Of a stretch of DNA of 64,000 nucleotides, positions 50,049-59,353 are shown in pieces (position 1 is the first letter of the stretch; each line of letters begins with the position of its first letter). The notes under the pieces are model-generated. The model did not search any database. It was given only the letters and a program-made list of their open reading frames with translations, and had not been told where the DNA came from. This DNA comes from Amycolatopsis japonica (GTDB taxonomy: Bacteria; Actinomycetota; Actinomycetes; Mycobacteriales; Pseudonocardiaceae), in contig NZ_CP008953.1 in NCBI RefSeq assembly GCF_000732925.1, positions 6,572,001 through 6,636,000 on the forward strand, written 5' to 3'. The translations under genes and the position numbers were made by a program.

Positions 50049-50109
50049 AGCTCTCCCTCATCCTCGACGACCTCCGGCCGATCATCGCACAGGAAATCCG
50101 TCATCTACC

Positions 50110-51249
50110 GTGACGAACGTGCGCGAAAAATCACCCCTGACGGTCGTCGGGATCGGGGCCGACGGCTGGCCCGGCCTGTCCTCGCAGGCCAGGGAAGCGG
50201 TCCTGAACGCCGACGTGGTCGTAGGCGCTCCGCGTCAGCTCGCGTACCTGCCCGCCGGGATGAAATCCGAGCCCTGGCCGAGTCCGCTCCTGCCGGGGCT
50301 GGACGGCTTCCTCGCCGAGCGCGAGGGCCGCGTCTGCGTACTGGCCAGCGGCGACCCGCTGCTGTCCGGCATCGGCACGACGCTGATCCAGCGCGGCTAC
50401 GACGTCGAAGTCCTGCCCGCGCTCTCCTCGGTGACGCTCGCCCGCGCGCGGCTCGGCTGGGCGGCGGAGGAGACCGAGGTGGTCACCGTCGTCGGCCGCG
50501 CGATCGCCCGGGTGAGCCGCGCACTCGCGCCCGGGCGGAAGATCCTCGTCCTCGGCGCGAACGCCGAAGACCTGCTCGACCTGCTCAAAACCCGCGGTTA
50601 CGGCAACAGCCGCGTCACCGCGCTGTCCGACCTCGGCGGCCCCGACGAACGTGTCGGACCCGGCTCGCTGACCGTGTTCGCCATCGAGGCCGAAGGTCCC
50701 GCGCTGCCGCTTACCGGGCTGCCGGACGACATCTTCGAGCACGACGGCCAGCTCACCAAACGCGACCTCCGCGCGTCCGCGCTGGCCAGGCTCGCGCCGA
50801 CGCCCGGCGAACTGCTGTGGGACGTCGGCGGGGGCGCGGGCAGCGTCGGCATCGAGTGGTCCCGCGTGCATCCGCTGAACCGGGCGATCGCGATCGAGCG
50901 GTCGCCGGAACGGGCCGCCCGGATCACCCGGAACGCGGACGCGCTCGGCGTCCCGGAACTCGACGTGGTGACCGGCGCGGCACCGGAAGCCCTCGAAGGG
51001 CTGTCCACCCCGCAAGCGATCTTCATCGGCGGCGGACTGACCGTGCTGGGTGTCCTGGACGCCTGCCTGGCGACCGGCGCGCGGATCGTCGCGCACGGCG
51101 TGACCCTCGAATCCGAACAGGCCCTGGCCCGCGCGTACGGCGAACACGGCGGGGAACTGATCCGCGTCGCCGTCGAACAGGCCGCGCCGCTCGGCGGATT
51201 CACCGGCTGGACCCCGGCGCGAGCCGTGACACAGTGGAGCAAACCTTGA
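50110..51249 (+). CDS. cobL: precorrin-6Y C5,15-methyltransferase (decarboxylating)
   Basis: A 379-residue fusion of CbiE and CbiT. The N-terminal tetrapyrrole methylase half starts LTVVGIGADGWPGL and has VCVLASGDPLLSGIGTTLI; the C-terminal SAM-binding CbiT half has LLWDVGGGAGSVGIEW (about residues 234-249) and IFIGGGL. It methylates C5 and C15 and removes the acetate carboxyl at C12. GTG at 50110 is used; GTG at 50119 is also possible. Divergent from the chelatase operon with a 61-base gap and no visible riboswitch. Confidence 0.95.
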   Translation: MTNVREKSPLTVVGIGADGWPGLSSQAREAVLNADVVVGAPRQLAYLPAGMKSEPWPSPLLPGLDGFLAEREGRVCVLASGDPLLSGIGTTLIQRGYDVEVLPALSSVTLARARLGWAAEETEVVTVVGRAIARVSRALAPGRKILVLGANAEDLLDLLKTRGYGNSRVTALSDLGGPDERVGPGSLTVFAIEAEGPALPLTGLPDDIFEHDGQLTKRDLRASALARLAPTPGELLWDVGGGAGSVGIEWSRVHPLNRAIAIERSPERAARITRNADALGVPELDVVTGAAPEALEGLSTPQAIFIGGGLTVLGVLDACLATGARIVAHGVTLESEQALARAYGEHGGELIRVAVEQAAPLGGFTGWTPARAVTQWSKP

Positions 51250-52007
51250 CAGTGCACTTCATCGGCGCCGGCCCGGGTGCGGCCGACCTCATCACCGTAC
51301 GAGGCCGTGACCTGCTCGGCCGCTGCCGAACCTGCCTGTACCCCGGCAGCATGACGCCGACAGCGCTCTTGGAGTACTGCCCTCCGGAGGCGGTGCTCGT
51401 CGACACCGCGAACCTCGACCTGCCCGCGATCGTCGAGCGCATGGTCGAGGCGCACGGGAAGGGCCACGAGATCGCGCGGTTGTGCTCGGGCGACCCGTCG
51501 ATCTACAGCGCGGTCGCCGAGCAGATGCGCCGCCTCGACGCCGCCGGTGTTCCGTACGACGTCACGCCGGGCGTCCCCGCGTTCGCCGCCGCGGCCGCGC
51601 TGCTCAACCGCGAACTGACCGTGCCCGAAGTCGGGCAGAGCCTGGTCATCACGCGGGCCCAGGCCCGGTCCACGGCCATGCCGCCGGGGGAAACGCTGGC
51701 GAACTTCGCGCGCACCGGCACCACGCTCGCACTGCATCTCGCGATCAACCGCATCGAGCAGGTAGTCGACGAACTGCGGCCGTTCTACCGCGAAGACTGC
51801 CCGGCGGCGGTGGTGGCGCTGGCGAGCCAGCCTGGTGAACAGGTGCTGCGCGGCACGCTCGGCACCATCGCCGCGCAGTCCCGCGAGGCCGGGATCAGCC
51901 GCGCCGCGATGATCTTCGTCGGGGAAGTCCTTGCCGCGGAAGGGTTTCCCGACAGTTTCCTGTATTCGGCCACCCGTGATCGCGCGAGCCAACCGGAGTC
52001 GTTGTGA
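51246..52007 (+). CDS. cobM: precorrin-4 C11-methyltransferase
   Basis: A 253-residue SAM-dependent uroporphyrin-III-methylase-family enzyme. VHFIGAGPGAADLITVRGRD at the start, LCSGDPSIYSAVAEQM and YDVTPGVPAFAAAAALL in the core match CobM/CbiF. The TTG at 51246 overlaps the cobL stop as TTGA and has GGAG seven bases upstream; GTG at 51252 is the alternative. Its end overlaps the next gene as GTGA. Confidence 0.95.
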   Translation: MTVHFIGAGPGAADLITVRGRDLLGRCRTCLYPGSMTPTALLEYCPPEAVLVDTANLDLPAIVERMVEAHGKGHEIARLCSGDPSIYSAVAEQMRRLDAAGVPYDVTPGVPAFAAAAALLNRELTVPEVGQSLVITRAQARSTAMPPGETLANFARTGTTLALHLAINRIEQVVDELRPFYREDCPAAVVALASQPGEQVLRGTLGTIAAQSREAGISRAAMIFVGEVLAAEGFPDSFLYSATRDRASQPESL

Positions 52008-52999
52008 AGAGTCTTCGCTGGGGCCTGCTGGCCGCCGGGACCATCGCCGCCGAGTTCGCGGCGGGCGTCGAAGAGAGCAAGCACGGCGTGCTCGAAGCCG
52101 TCGCCGCGCGATCCGGTGACCGGGCGGCCGAGTTCGCGAGCCGTTTCGAGATCCCGAAATGCTACGGCGCCTACGAGGATCTGCTCGCCGATCCGGACGT
52201 CGACGCGATCTACATCTCGACGCCGCATCCGCTGCACGGCGAATGGGCGATCCGCGCGGCCGAAGCGGGCAAGCACATCCTGTGCGAAAAACCGCTGACG
52301 ATGTCCGTCGCCGAGGCCGAGAAGGTCGTCGAAGCCGCCCGCGCCAACGACGTCTTCCTCATGGAGGCGTTCATGTACCGGCTGCATCCGCAGATCCGGC
52401 GGCTGGCCGAGCTGATCTCCTGTGGCGCCATCGGCGAGGTCCGCGCCGTGGACGTCGCCTTCAGCTACAACTTCGCCGTGCCCCGGCTCACCGATCCCGC
52501 GCTGGGCGGCGGCGGGATCTTCGACGTCGGTTGCTACTGCACGTCACTCGCGCGGCTGGTCTCGCAGGCGGCGACCGGGCAGGACGTCGTGGAGCCCGAG
52601 GAGGTGCTCGGAATGGCGAGGCTCGACGAGAACGGCGTCGACGAGGTCGCGTTCGGGCTGCTGCGGCTGCCGGGCGGGATCCTCGCGCAGCTGGCCTGCG
52701 GTTTCCAGCTGACGCAGGACGATCACATCCGCGTGTACGGCTCCGAAGGGCAGCTGTACGTGCCGAAACCGGCGTGGATCCACGAAATGCGCAAGCCGAA
52801 GACGTCGCAGATCGTGCTCACGCCGGAGGGCGGCGAGCCCGAGGTGATCGAAGTCGAGGCGACACAAGGCCTTTTCGCCCGCGAAGCCGACCACGTCGCG
52901 GCGCATATCGCCGACCGGCAGGCCCCCGAACTCACCTGGGCGGAGACGCTCGCGAACCTGCGCACGCTGGAACGATGGCGCGAGGCCGTGGCCCGATGA
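52004..52999 (+). CDS. Gfo/Idh/MocA family oxidoreductase inside the cob operon
   Basis: A 331-residue NAD(P)-dependent oxidoreductase. The Rossmann motif is WGLLAAGTIAAEFAAG (a degenerate GxGxxA), the signature CEKPLTMSVAEAEKV carries the catalytic Lys (about residue 94), and a GFO_IDH_MocA C-terminal sheet domain follows (GGGGIFDVGCYCTSL). GTG at 52004 overlaps the cobM stop and the cobK ATG overlaps its own stop, so it is translationally coupled on both sides. No step of known aerobic B12 synthesis uses this family. Substrates are usually sugars or dihydrodiols. Confidence 0.92.
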   Translation: MKSLRWGLLAAGTIAAEFAAGVEESKHGVLEAVAARSGDRAAEFASRFEIPKCYGAYEDLLADPDVDAIYISTPHPLHGEWAIRAAEAGKHILCEKPLTMSVAEAEKVVEAARANDVFLMEAFMYRLHPQIRRLAELISCGAIGEVRAVDVAFSYNFAVPRLTDPALGGGGIFDVGCYCTSLARLVSQAATGQDVVEPEEVLGMARLDENGVDEVAFGLLRLPGGILAQLACGFQLTQDDHIRVYGSEGQLYVPKPAWIHEMRKPKTSQIVLTPEGGEPEVIEVEATQGLFAREADHVAAHIADRQAPELTWAETLANLRTLERWREAVAR

Positions 53000-53739
53000 C
53001 ACTGCTGATCCTGGGTGGCACCGGCGAAGCACGCGAGCTCGCGAAGGAACTGGTGGCGCGCGGCGAGCACGTCGTGTCCTCGCTCGCGGGCCGCGTCGCA
53101 CGACCGAAGCTGCCTCACGGCGAGACCCGAGTCGGCGGCTTCGGCGGTCCGGAAGGGCTCGCGCGCTGGCTGACCGAGAACGACGTCGACGCGGTGATCG
53201 ACGCCACGCATCCCTTCGCCGAACGCATCGGCGCCAACGCGGCCATCGCGGCGCGGGAAACGGGCACACCGCTGCTCAGGCTCGCCAGGCCCGGCTGGAC
53301 GGAACAGCCAGGCGACACCTGGCACTGGGCCGACGACCTCGACCACGCCGCGCGGCTGCTCCCGGCGCTCGGCGAACGCGTGTTCCTCACCAGCGGACGG
53401 CAAGGGCTCGCCGCCTTCGCCGGGCTGGATCTCTGGTTCCTGATCCGCTGCGTCGATCCGCCCGAGGTGCCCCTCCCCCGCCGTCACGAAATCCTGCTGG
53501 ACCGCGGGCCGTACACGGTGGAGAAGGAACGCGCGCTCATGGAGCGGCACGACGTCGAGGTCCTCGTCACCAAGGACAGCGGCGGCGCGATGACCGCGGC
53601 GAAGCTCACCGCGGCCCGTGGGCTCGGCCTTCCGGTGGTCGTCGTGCGGCGGCCGCATCGGCCGGAAACGGCCAGCGTAACGACAGTTCAGGGCGCTATA
53701 ACCTGGCTCGGCACCGAGACGAAGGGCAGCCCTGCGTAA
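52996..53739 (+). CDS. cobK: precorrin-6A reductase
   Basis: A 247-residue NADPH-dependent reductase of the corrin pathway. The N-terminal LLILGGTGEARELAKELVAR, then VDAVIDATHPFAERIGANAA (about residues 60-80) and the C-terminal VLVTKDSGGAMTAAKLTAAR are CobK/CbiJ signatures. ATG at 52996 overlaps the oxidoreductase stop (ATGA). It ends the cobL-cobM-ox-cobK operon; the arabinosyltransferase gene starts 34 bases later. Confidence 0.95.
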   Translation: MTLLILGGTGEARELAKELVARGEHVVSSLAGRVARPKLPHGETRVGGFGGPEGLARWLTENDVDAVIDATHPFAERIGANAAIAARETGTPLLRLARPGWTEQPGDTWHWADDLDHAARLLPALGERVFLTSGRQGLAAFAGLDLWFLIRCVDPPEVPLPRRHEILLDRGPYTVEKERALMERHDVEVLVTKDSGGAMTAAKLTAARGLGLPVVVVRRPHRPETASVTTVQGAITWLGTETKGSPA

Positions 53740-53772
53740 GCCGTTCGGACCAGACCCGTTAGCGTTGCGCCG

Positions 53773-56700
53773 ATGCGTTTGATCGCTGTCACGCTGGGGT
53801 TGCTGTCCGCCTTGTGCGCATTGGCTTTCCCCTTCCTGCCGGTGGTGCAGGACACAGCGGAGGTCGTCTGGCCAACGGGCGGCGACACCCGCTCCGTCAA
53901 CGCGCCCTTGACCGGGTACTGGGCGCAAGACCTGCGCGTCGACCTGCCGTGCACGACCGTCCGTTCGCTGGACGCGCGTTCGCAGGGGCAGGCGCTGTTG
54001 TTCTCCACCGTGCCCGACGGCCGCACCGACCCGCGCGCCGGCAAGGGCGTCGGCCTGCAGCTGCGCATCGACAACGGGGTGCTGCTCGCCTCCAGCCAGG
54101 GACAGCAGATCGTGCAGCAGCCGCTTCCCGAGAACAAATGTGACGTAAAGCTGTCGGCGGACGCGAACCAGATGACGCTGACCGTCGCCGAGACCGTGGT
54201 GTTCCACGCCGAGGGCGACGTCCGGCCGCGGCTGGTCGGGATCTACTCGTCGATCAACGCGGGCAAGGACCCGATCGACGGTCTGCACGTCTCGGTCGTC
54301 CCGGACACCCGCTACCAGACGTCGCCGACGGTGTGGAAGTGGATCGTCGGCGTCATCGCGGCATTGTCGTTCATCGGCTGCCTGATCGCGGTGTGGCGGA
54401 TGGACTCCGGATTCGCCCGCCGCGCGCCGCGCTGGGCGCCGGTCGGCTGGTGGCGGCTGACCGCCCGCGACGCGACGGTGATCATCGCGCTCGGCGCTTG
54501 GGTGTTCATCGGCCCGGTCACCTCGGACGACGGCTACATCCTCACGATGTCGAGAGTGGCCGAAGAGACCGGCTACCTCACGAACTACCACCGCTGGTTC
54601 GGTGTCGCCGAAGCGCCGTTCGGCTGGTTCTACCACGTGTATCAGCTGATGGCGCACGTCAGCACGGTGCCGCCGTGGATCCGGCTCCCGTCGTTCCTGC
54701 TGGGCGTGCTGAGCTGGCTGCTGATCAGCCGCGAGGTCATGCCGCGCCTGGGCACCCAGGTCCGCACGAGCCGCGCCGCCGGCTGGGCCGCCGCCGCGGT
54801 GTTCCTGGTCTGGTGGATGCCGTTCAACAACGGGGTCCGGCCGGAACCGGTCGCCGCGCTGGGCTCGCTGCTGGCGATCTGCGCCGTCGAGCGCGCGCTG
54901 GTGACCCGCCGTCTGCTGCCATTGTGCCTCGGGCTCACCGCGGCCGGGTTCACCCTGGCCGCGACACCGACCGGGCTGATCGCGGTGGCGCCGTTCCTGG
55001 TCGCCGCGCGCCCGCTGTACAAACTGGTCCGCCAGCGCGCCGAGAACGGCTGGCTCCCGGTGCTCGCGCCGGTGCTGGCCGCCGGGCTGCTCGTGCTGGT
55101 CGTGGTGTTCGCCGATCAGACCTTCGCCACCGTGCAGGAGGCGACCCGGATCCGCACCCTGGTCGGCCCGAACCTGTCGTGGTTCCAGGAACTCGCGCGC
55201 TACCAGCTGCTGTTCGAAAGCCTGCCGGACGGCTCCGTGCCACGCCGGTTCCCCGTGCTGCTGGTGCTGCTGTGCACCGGGACCTGCCTGGTGGTGTTGC
55301 TGCGCCGCGGCCGGATCCCCGGCGCCGCGCTCGGCCCCAGCCGCCGCCTGATCGGCACGGTCGCGCTGTTCTTCCTGCTGCTGGCGCTGACCCCGACCAA
55401 GTGGACGCACCACTTCGGCGCGTTCGCCGCGGTCGGCGCGGCGATGGCGGCGTTGACCGCGCTGGCGACCAGTTCGACGGTGCTGCGCTCACGGCGCAAC
55501 CGGGCGGCGTTCCTCGCCGGGCTGCTCGTGGTCGGCGCGCTGGCCGCGACCGGCCCCAACTCGTACTGGTTCGTCTCGAAACTCGGCGTGCAGTGGACGG
55601 CGGTGGCGCCGTCGATCGGCGGGATCCCGCTGTCGACCATCCTGCTGATCGCGGCGGCGATCTCCGGGGTGTACGCGTTCGTGGAGAACGTCCGCGCGCA
55701 CCGGCCCGGCCTGCAGGCGGGACCGCAGGAAGGGCGGAGCCGGTCGCTGCGGCTCGGTTCGCTCTCGCTGGTGGTGGTCTGCGGTCTGATGGCCACGGGC
55801 GAGTTCGTCAGCATGGCGTGGGCGATCCACAACCAGCAGGGTTCCTACAGCCTCGGCGCCGCGAACTTCGGGCATCTGTTCGGCAAGAGCTGCAACCTCT
55901 CCGACCACGTGATGGTGGAACGGGACGCCGCGACCAGCATCCTGCGGGCCCAGCCCGAACAGCGGACGGTCCCGGTGAAGAAGGAGGAGCCGCCCGCCGG
56001 GCAGACCCCGCCGCCGCTGCCCGATCCCGAGCAGGACAACGGCCGGGTGCAGACCGGGTTCCACACCCGCGCGATCGACGACAAGGATCCGCTGGCCGAA
56101 CCGCCGCACGGCTTCAAACCCGACGAAGTCCCGATGTGGAGCAGCTTCCTCGATCCCGAGACGCGGGCCGGGCGGCTGCGCAGCGACTGGTACGCCCTCT
56201 CCGAGAAGCCGGCCGACGGCCAGATCGTGGTCGCCACCGCGGGCGCGGCCCGGCGGCCGACGTCGGTCAGCCTCGACTACGGCGTGAACACCAGCGAAGG
56301 CGTGAAGGTCGTGCGCAGCCAGTTCGTGCTGCCGCCCGGCGCCGGGACCAACGGCTGGAACGACACCCGGATCAACCTGCGCGACCTCCCCGCCGAGACG
56401 ACGTCCGTGCGGATCAACATCGTCGACAACGACCTCACCGAGGACGGCTGGATCGCCGCGTCCGCGCCGCGCGTGCCGACGTTCACCACGCTGACCGAGA
56501 AGATCGCGGGCAAGCCGGTGTACGTCGACTGGCCGGCGTCGTTCGTCTACCCGTGCGTGCAGCCGGTGACCTCGCACGACGGCATCTCGAAGATGCCCGA
56601 GTACCGGATCACCGCCGGCGCCGTCGCCGACGAGGCGAACTGGGCGTCCAGCACGAACGGTGGCCCGATCGGCTGGCTCGAAGAGGTCGCGGCCGAACCC

Positions 56701-56877
56701 GAGGTGCCCAGCTACCTGATCGGCCAGCCGAGCCAGTCCTGGGGCCAACTGCTGCAGGTCGAACCGTTCACCGAGGGCATCGCGCCGACGATCGTCCACG
56801 GCGAGAAGGTCGTCCCCGGCTGGTGGTCGCCCGGCCCGGGACCGCGGCAGCCGAACGGCAAGGACCCGACCCGCTAG
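53773..56877 (+). CDS. EmbA/B/C-type arabinosyltransferase
   Basis: A 1034-residue membrane arabinosyltransferase of the GT-C superfamily that builds cell-wall arabinan from decaprenyl-phosphoryl arabinose. The first span is residues 2-20; a lumenal domain follows, and the catalytic acidic motif TSDDGYILTMSRVAEETGYL opens the transmembrane core near residue 248. About eleven further spans run to residue 690. The soluble C-terminal carbohydrate-binding region has WPASFVYPCVQPVTSHDGIS near 916-935. Length is close to mycobacterial Emb (about 1070-1110). The gene is single here, with no embA/B/C tandem. Only 34 bases separate it from cobK. Confidence 0.93.
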   Translation: MRLIAVTLGLLSALCALAFPFLPVVQDTAEVVWPTGGDTRSVNAPLTGYWAQDLRVDLPCTTVRSLDARSQGQALLFSTVPDGRTDPRAGKGVGLQLRIDNGVLLASSQGQQIVQQPLPENKCDVKLSADANQMTLTVAETVVFHAEGDVRPRLVGIYSSINAGKDPIDGLHVSVVPDTRYQTSPTVWKWIVGVIAALSFIGCLIAVWRMDSGFARRAPRWAPVGWWRLTARDATVIIALGAWVFIGPVTSDDGYILTMSRVAEETGYLTNYHRWFGVAEAPFGWFYHVYQLMAHVSTVPPWIRLPSFLLGVLSWLLISREVMPRLGTQVRTSRAAGWAAAAVFLVWWMPFNNGVRPEPVAALGSLLAICAVERALVTRRLLPLCLGLTAAGFTLAATPTGLIAVAPFLVAARPLYKLVRQRAENGWLPVLAPVLAAGLLVLVVVFADQTFATVQEATRIRTLVGPNLSWFQELARYQLLFESLPDGSVPRRFPVLLVLLCTGTCLVVLLRRGRIPGAALGPSRRLIGTVALFFLLLALTPTKWTHHFGAFAAVGAAMAALTALATSSTVLRSRRNRAAFLAGLLVVGALAATGPNSYWFVSKLGVQWTAVAPSIGGIPLSTILLIAAAISGVYAFVENVRAHRPGLQAGPQEGRSRSLRLGSLSLVVVCGLMATGEFVSMAWAIHNQQGSYSLGAANFGHLFGKSCNLSDHVMVERDAATSILRAQPEQRTVPVKKEEPPAGQTPPPLPDPEQDNGRVQTGFHTRAIDDKDPLAEPPHGFKPDEVPMWSSFLDPETRAGRLRSDWYALSEKPADGQIVVATAGAARRPTSVSLDYGVNTSEGVKVVRSQFVLPPGAGTNGWNDTRINLRDLPAETTSVRINIVDNDLTEDGWIAASAPRVPTFTTLTEKIAGKPVYVDWPASFVYPCVQPVTSHDGISKMPEYRITAGAVADEANWASSTNGGPIGWLEEVAAEPEVPSYLIGQPSQSWGQLLQVEPFTEGIAPTIVHGEKVVPGWWSPGPGPRQPNGKDPTR

Positions 56878-56883
56878 TGGGCT

Positions 56884-56956
56884 GAAAGCGTCCTTCACCG
56901 CATCAGACGCGGTGAAGGACGCTTTCGTCGCGTCTCATGCGGGGAAAGCGTCCTTC
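56884..56956. repeat. repeat family A, three-armed palindrome between emb and helR
   Basis: GAAAGCGTCCTTCACCGC (56884-56901), its complement (56909-56926) and a third arm GAAAGCGTCCTTC (56944-56956) can form alternative hairpins. The loop sequences ATCAGAC and GCGTCTCATGCGG are the family A core. The third arm and its loop are inside the 3' end of helR and encode its last residues and stop. Confidence 0.75.
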
Positions 56957-59121
56957 AGCCCCCGCAACGCGGGCGGCAGCGGAGCCTCGTGAAGGACGCC
57001 GAGGCGCTGCGTAGCGCGCGTCAGCGCCACATAGAGCTCAGCGGCACCTCGCGGGCCATCGGCCAGGATCCGTTCCGGGTCCACGACGAGGACGGCGTCG
57101 TACTCGAGCCCCTTCGTCTCCGACGCGGGCACCGTGCCCGGCACGCCGGGCGGCCCGATCACGACGCTCGTGCCCTCACGCCCGGCTTCGTCCTTGACGA
57201 ACTCCTCGATGGCACCGGCCAGGGATTCCGCGTCGACCTGCCGCGCCCACGGCCGGACCCCGTTGGAGCGCACCGATTCCGGGGCCCGGACCTCGGGCGC
57301 GAACTCGGCGAGCACCGACGCCGCGACGGCCATGATCTCCGCCGGGGTGCGGTAGTTCACCGTCAGCGAGCGGTACACCCAGCGCCCCGGCACGTACGGC
57401 TTCAGCATCGCGTCCCACGAGCGCGCCCCGGCCTCGGACCGGCGCTGCGCCAGATCGCCGACGACGGTGAACGACCGGTTGGGACAGCGCCGCATCAGCA
57501 CCCGCCAGTCCATTTCGGACAGTTCCTGCGCCTCGTCGACCACGACGTGCCGGTACGTCCAGTCCCGGTCCGCCGAGGCACGCTCGACGAGGCTGCGCGT
57601 GTCGTGCTCGACGAACCGGTCGGCGAGTTCGTCGGCGAAGAGCAGGTTCTCCGCCGACAGCATGACATCCTCGTCCATCTCCTCGCGGTCGAGCTTCATC
57701 GTGTCGAGCACACCTTCGGCGTACTCGGCCTCCGCCTTCTTCTCCCGCGCGAGCGCCATCTCGGCGGCCTTGTCCTCCGCCTTGTCGCGGCCGAGCAGGT
57801 CGACGAGTTCGTCGAGCAACGGCGTGTCCGACACCGTCCAGGCCTCGCCGTCTGCGCGCAGCAACGCCTGGTCGGCCCCCGCCGCGCGAAGCCGCTCTGA
57901 CGACGAAAGCAGCGTCCCCAGCAGGCTTTCGGGCGTCAGGATCGGCCAGAGCGCGTCGAGCGCGGCGGTGAACGTCTCGCTCTCCGCCAGTTCCTTCAGC
58001 AGGTCCTTCCGCAGCCGCTCCCATTCGTCACGGTCGTCCCGGCTGAGCCAACCGCGGCCGATCCGCGCGATCGCCCGCTCGGTCAGCACGTAGGTGACGA
58101 TGTCGGTGAACGTCCCGCGCGCCTCGTTGTGCGGCAGGCCGCTCTTGCGTGCCTCGTCGCGGGCCCATTCCGCGGTCTCGGCGTCGATCCGCACGGTGAC
58201 GTCGGCGAGGTCGATCAGCACCGGCTCCTCGGGCAGCCGCTGCCGGTCGGCGACGGCGGCCTTGAGCACGTCCAGCATCTTCAGCGAACCCTTGAGCCGC
58301 GTGGCCTCCGGGCCGTCCTCGGCCGTGATGTGCTTGCCGGGCACGAAATCGCCGGTGGTCATGAACACCACGTCGGTCTCGCCCAGCGACGGCAGGACAC
58401 GGCCGATGTGGTGCAGGAACGCCGGGTTCGGCCCCACCACGAGCACGCCGTGGCGTTCCATCCGCTCGCGCTGCGTGTAGAGCAGGTACGCGACGCGGTG
58501 CAGCGCGACCACGGTCTTCCCGGTCCCCGGCCCGCCCTCGATCACCAGCACTCCGGGGTGCTCGTGCCGGATGATCTCGTCCTGTTCGGACTGGATCGTC
58601 GCGACGATGTCCCGCATCCCCTCGCCACGCGGCGCGTTGACGGCCGCGAGCAGCGCCGCGTCACCCTCCGCGTCACCGCCGGGGCGGCCGAACACCTCGT
58701 CGGTGAACCCGAGCAGCTCACGGCCGTGCGTGTGGAACTGACGGCGACGGCGCATCTTCTCCGGCGTCGCGGCGGTCGCGGTGTAGAACGGGCGCGCCGC
58801 CGGCGCCCGCCAGTCGAGCAGCACCGGTTCGTAGTCGTTCTCCTCGTCGAAGAGACCGATGCGGCCGATGTACGAGGTCTCCCCCGCGAGGCTGTCGAGC
58901 CTGCCGAAGCACAGCCCGTTATCGACGACATCCAGCCGACGCGACTCCCTGGCCAGCGCGCGCACCTCGACGTCACGTTCCATGGCCGTCCCGCCGGTCC
59001 CGCCCAGCGCGGCCTGGTACTCCCCCTTCACCCGCGCGCGTTCGGCGTCCAGGCGCGTGTAGAGCCCGGCGACGTACTCGCGTTCGGACCGGAGCTCTTG
59101 TTCATGACCCTGAGTTGACAC
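56935..59121 (-). CDS. helR: HelD/HelR-family RNA polymerase-associated helicase (putative rifamycin-resistance ATPase)
   Basis: A 728-residue UvrD/Rep-like superfamily I protein of the actinobacterial HelD class. The N-terminal coiled coil spans about residues 6-45 (REYVAGLYTRLDAERARVKG), which in HelD inserts into the RNA polymerase channel. Walker A is GGPGTGKT (196-203), Walker B VVDEAQELSEMDWRVL, and later motifs VVGDLAQRR and VALTRATQRLGVLH follow. HelR proteins displace rifamycins from RNA polymerase. GTG at 59121 follows GGGAG. A RAE-like palindrome lies 54 bases upstream. The last residues (LKDAFPA) come from a repeat family A element. Confidence 0.88.
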   Translation of the reverse strand: MSTQGHEQELRSEREYVAGLYTRLDAERARVKGEYQAALGGTGGTAMERDVEVRALARESRRLDVVDNGLCFGRLDSLAGETSYIGRIGLFDEENDYEPVLLDWRAPAARPFYTATAATPEKMRRRRQFHTHGRELLGFTDEVFGRPGGDAEGDAALLAAVNAPRGEGMRDIVATIQSEQDEIIRHEHPGVLVIEGGPGTGKTVVALHRVAYLLYTQRERMERHGVLVVGPNPAFLHHIGRVLPSLGETDVVFMTTGDFVPGKHITAEDGPEATRLKGSLKMLDVLKAAVADRQRLPEEPVLIDLADVTVRIDAETAEWARDEARKSGLPHNEARGTFTDIVTYVLTERAIARIGRGWLSRDDRDEWERLRKDLLKELAESETFTAALDALWPILTPESLLGTLLSSSERLRAAGADQALLRADGEAWTVSDTPLLDELVDLLGRDKAEDKAAEMALAREKKAEAEYAEGVLDTMKLDREEMDEDVMLSAENLLFADELADRFVEHDTRSLVERASADRDWTYRHVVVDEAQELSEMDWRVLMRRCPNRSFTVVGDLAQRRSEAGARSWDAMLKPYVPGRWVYRSLTVNYRTPAEIMAVAASVLAEFAPEVRAPESVRSNGVRPWARQVDAESLAGAIEEFVKDEAGREGTSVVIGPPGVPGTVPASETKGLEYDAVLVVDPERILADGPRGAAELYVALTRATQRLGVLHEAPLPPALRGLKDAFPA

Positions 59122-59174
59122 AGACTCCCATTTCGCCAGGTTTCGGCTACGGCGAGTGAGTCTGAGGCATCACC

Positions 59175-59195
59175 GGGGTCTTGTGGCAAGTCCCC
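59175..59195 (-). promoter_or_regulatory. rifamycin-associated-element-like (RAE) palindrome upstream of helR
   Basis: GGGG, T, CTTG, three bases, CAAG, T, CCCC: an inverted repeat with a CTTG/CAAG core flanked by G and C runs, 54 bases upstream of the helR start. This is the layout of the RAE known upstream of rifamycin-inactivating and helR genes in actinobacteria, as I remember it. One flanking pair (T/T) is mismatched. Confidence 0.7.
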
Positions 59196-59353
59196 CCATG
59201 CGCTATATGTTTATTACGGAGGGAGTTACTCCGTCTACTTCTCGGCCCCGTCGGGCCTGTTCCCTGCTCTGAAGGTCAGGTCTCGGCATTCGTCTGTCCG
59301 CTGGGGACACTTCCGGGACAATCGGGCCCGATTCGGGCGTTTTGCGAAGGGGT

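Noticed and set aside
48960..52007. A 1015-codon plus-strand frame ending with cobM
   Set aside because: Only the last 253 residues are real (CobM). The upstream part is antisense to the chelatase gene and out of frame with cobL.
52004..52999. The oxidoreductase being a second cobK or a corrin reductase of known type
   Set aside because: CobK is encoded next to it with clear signatures, and this protein has the unrelated Gfo/Idh/MocA motifs.
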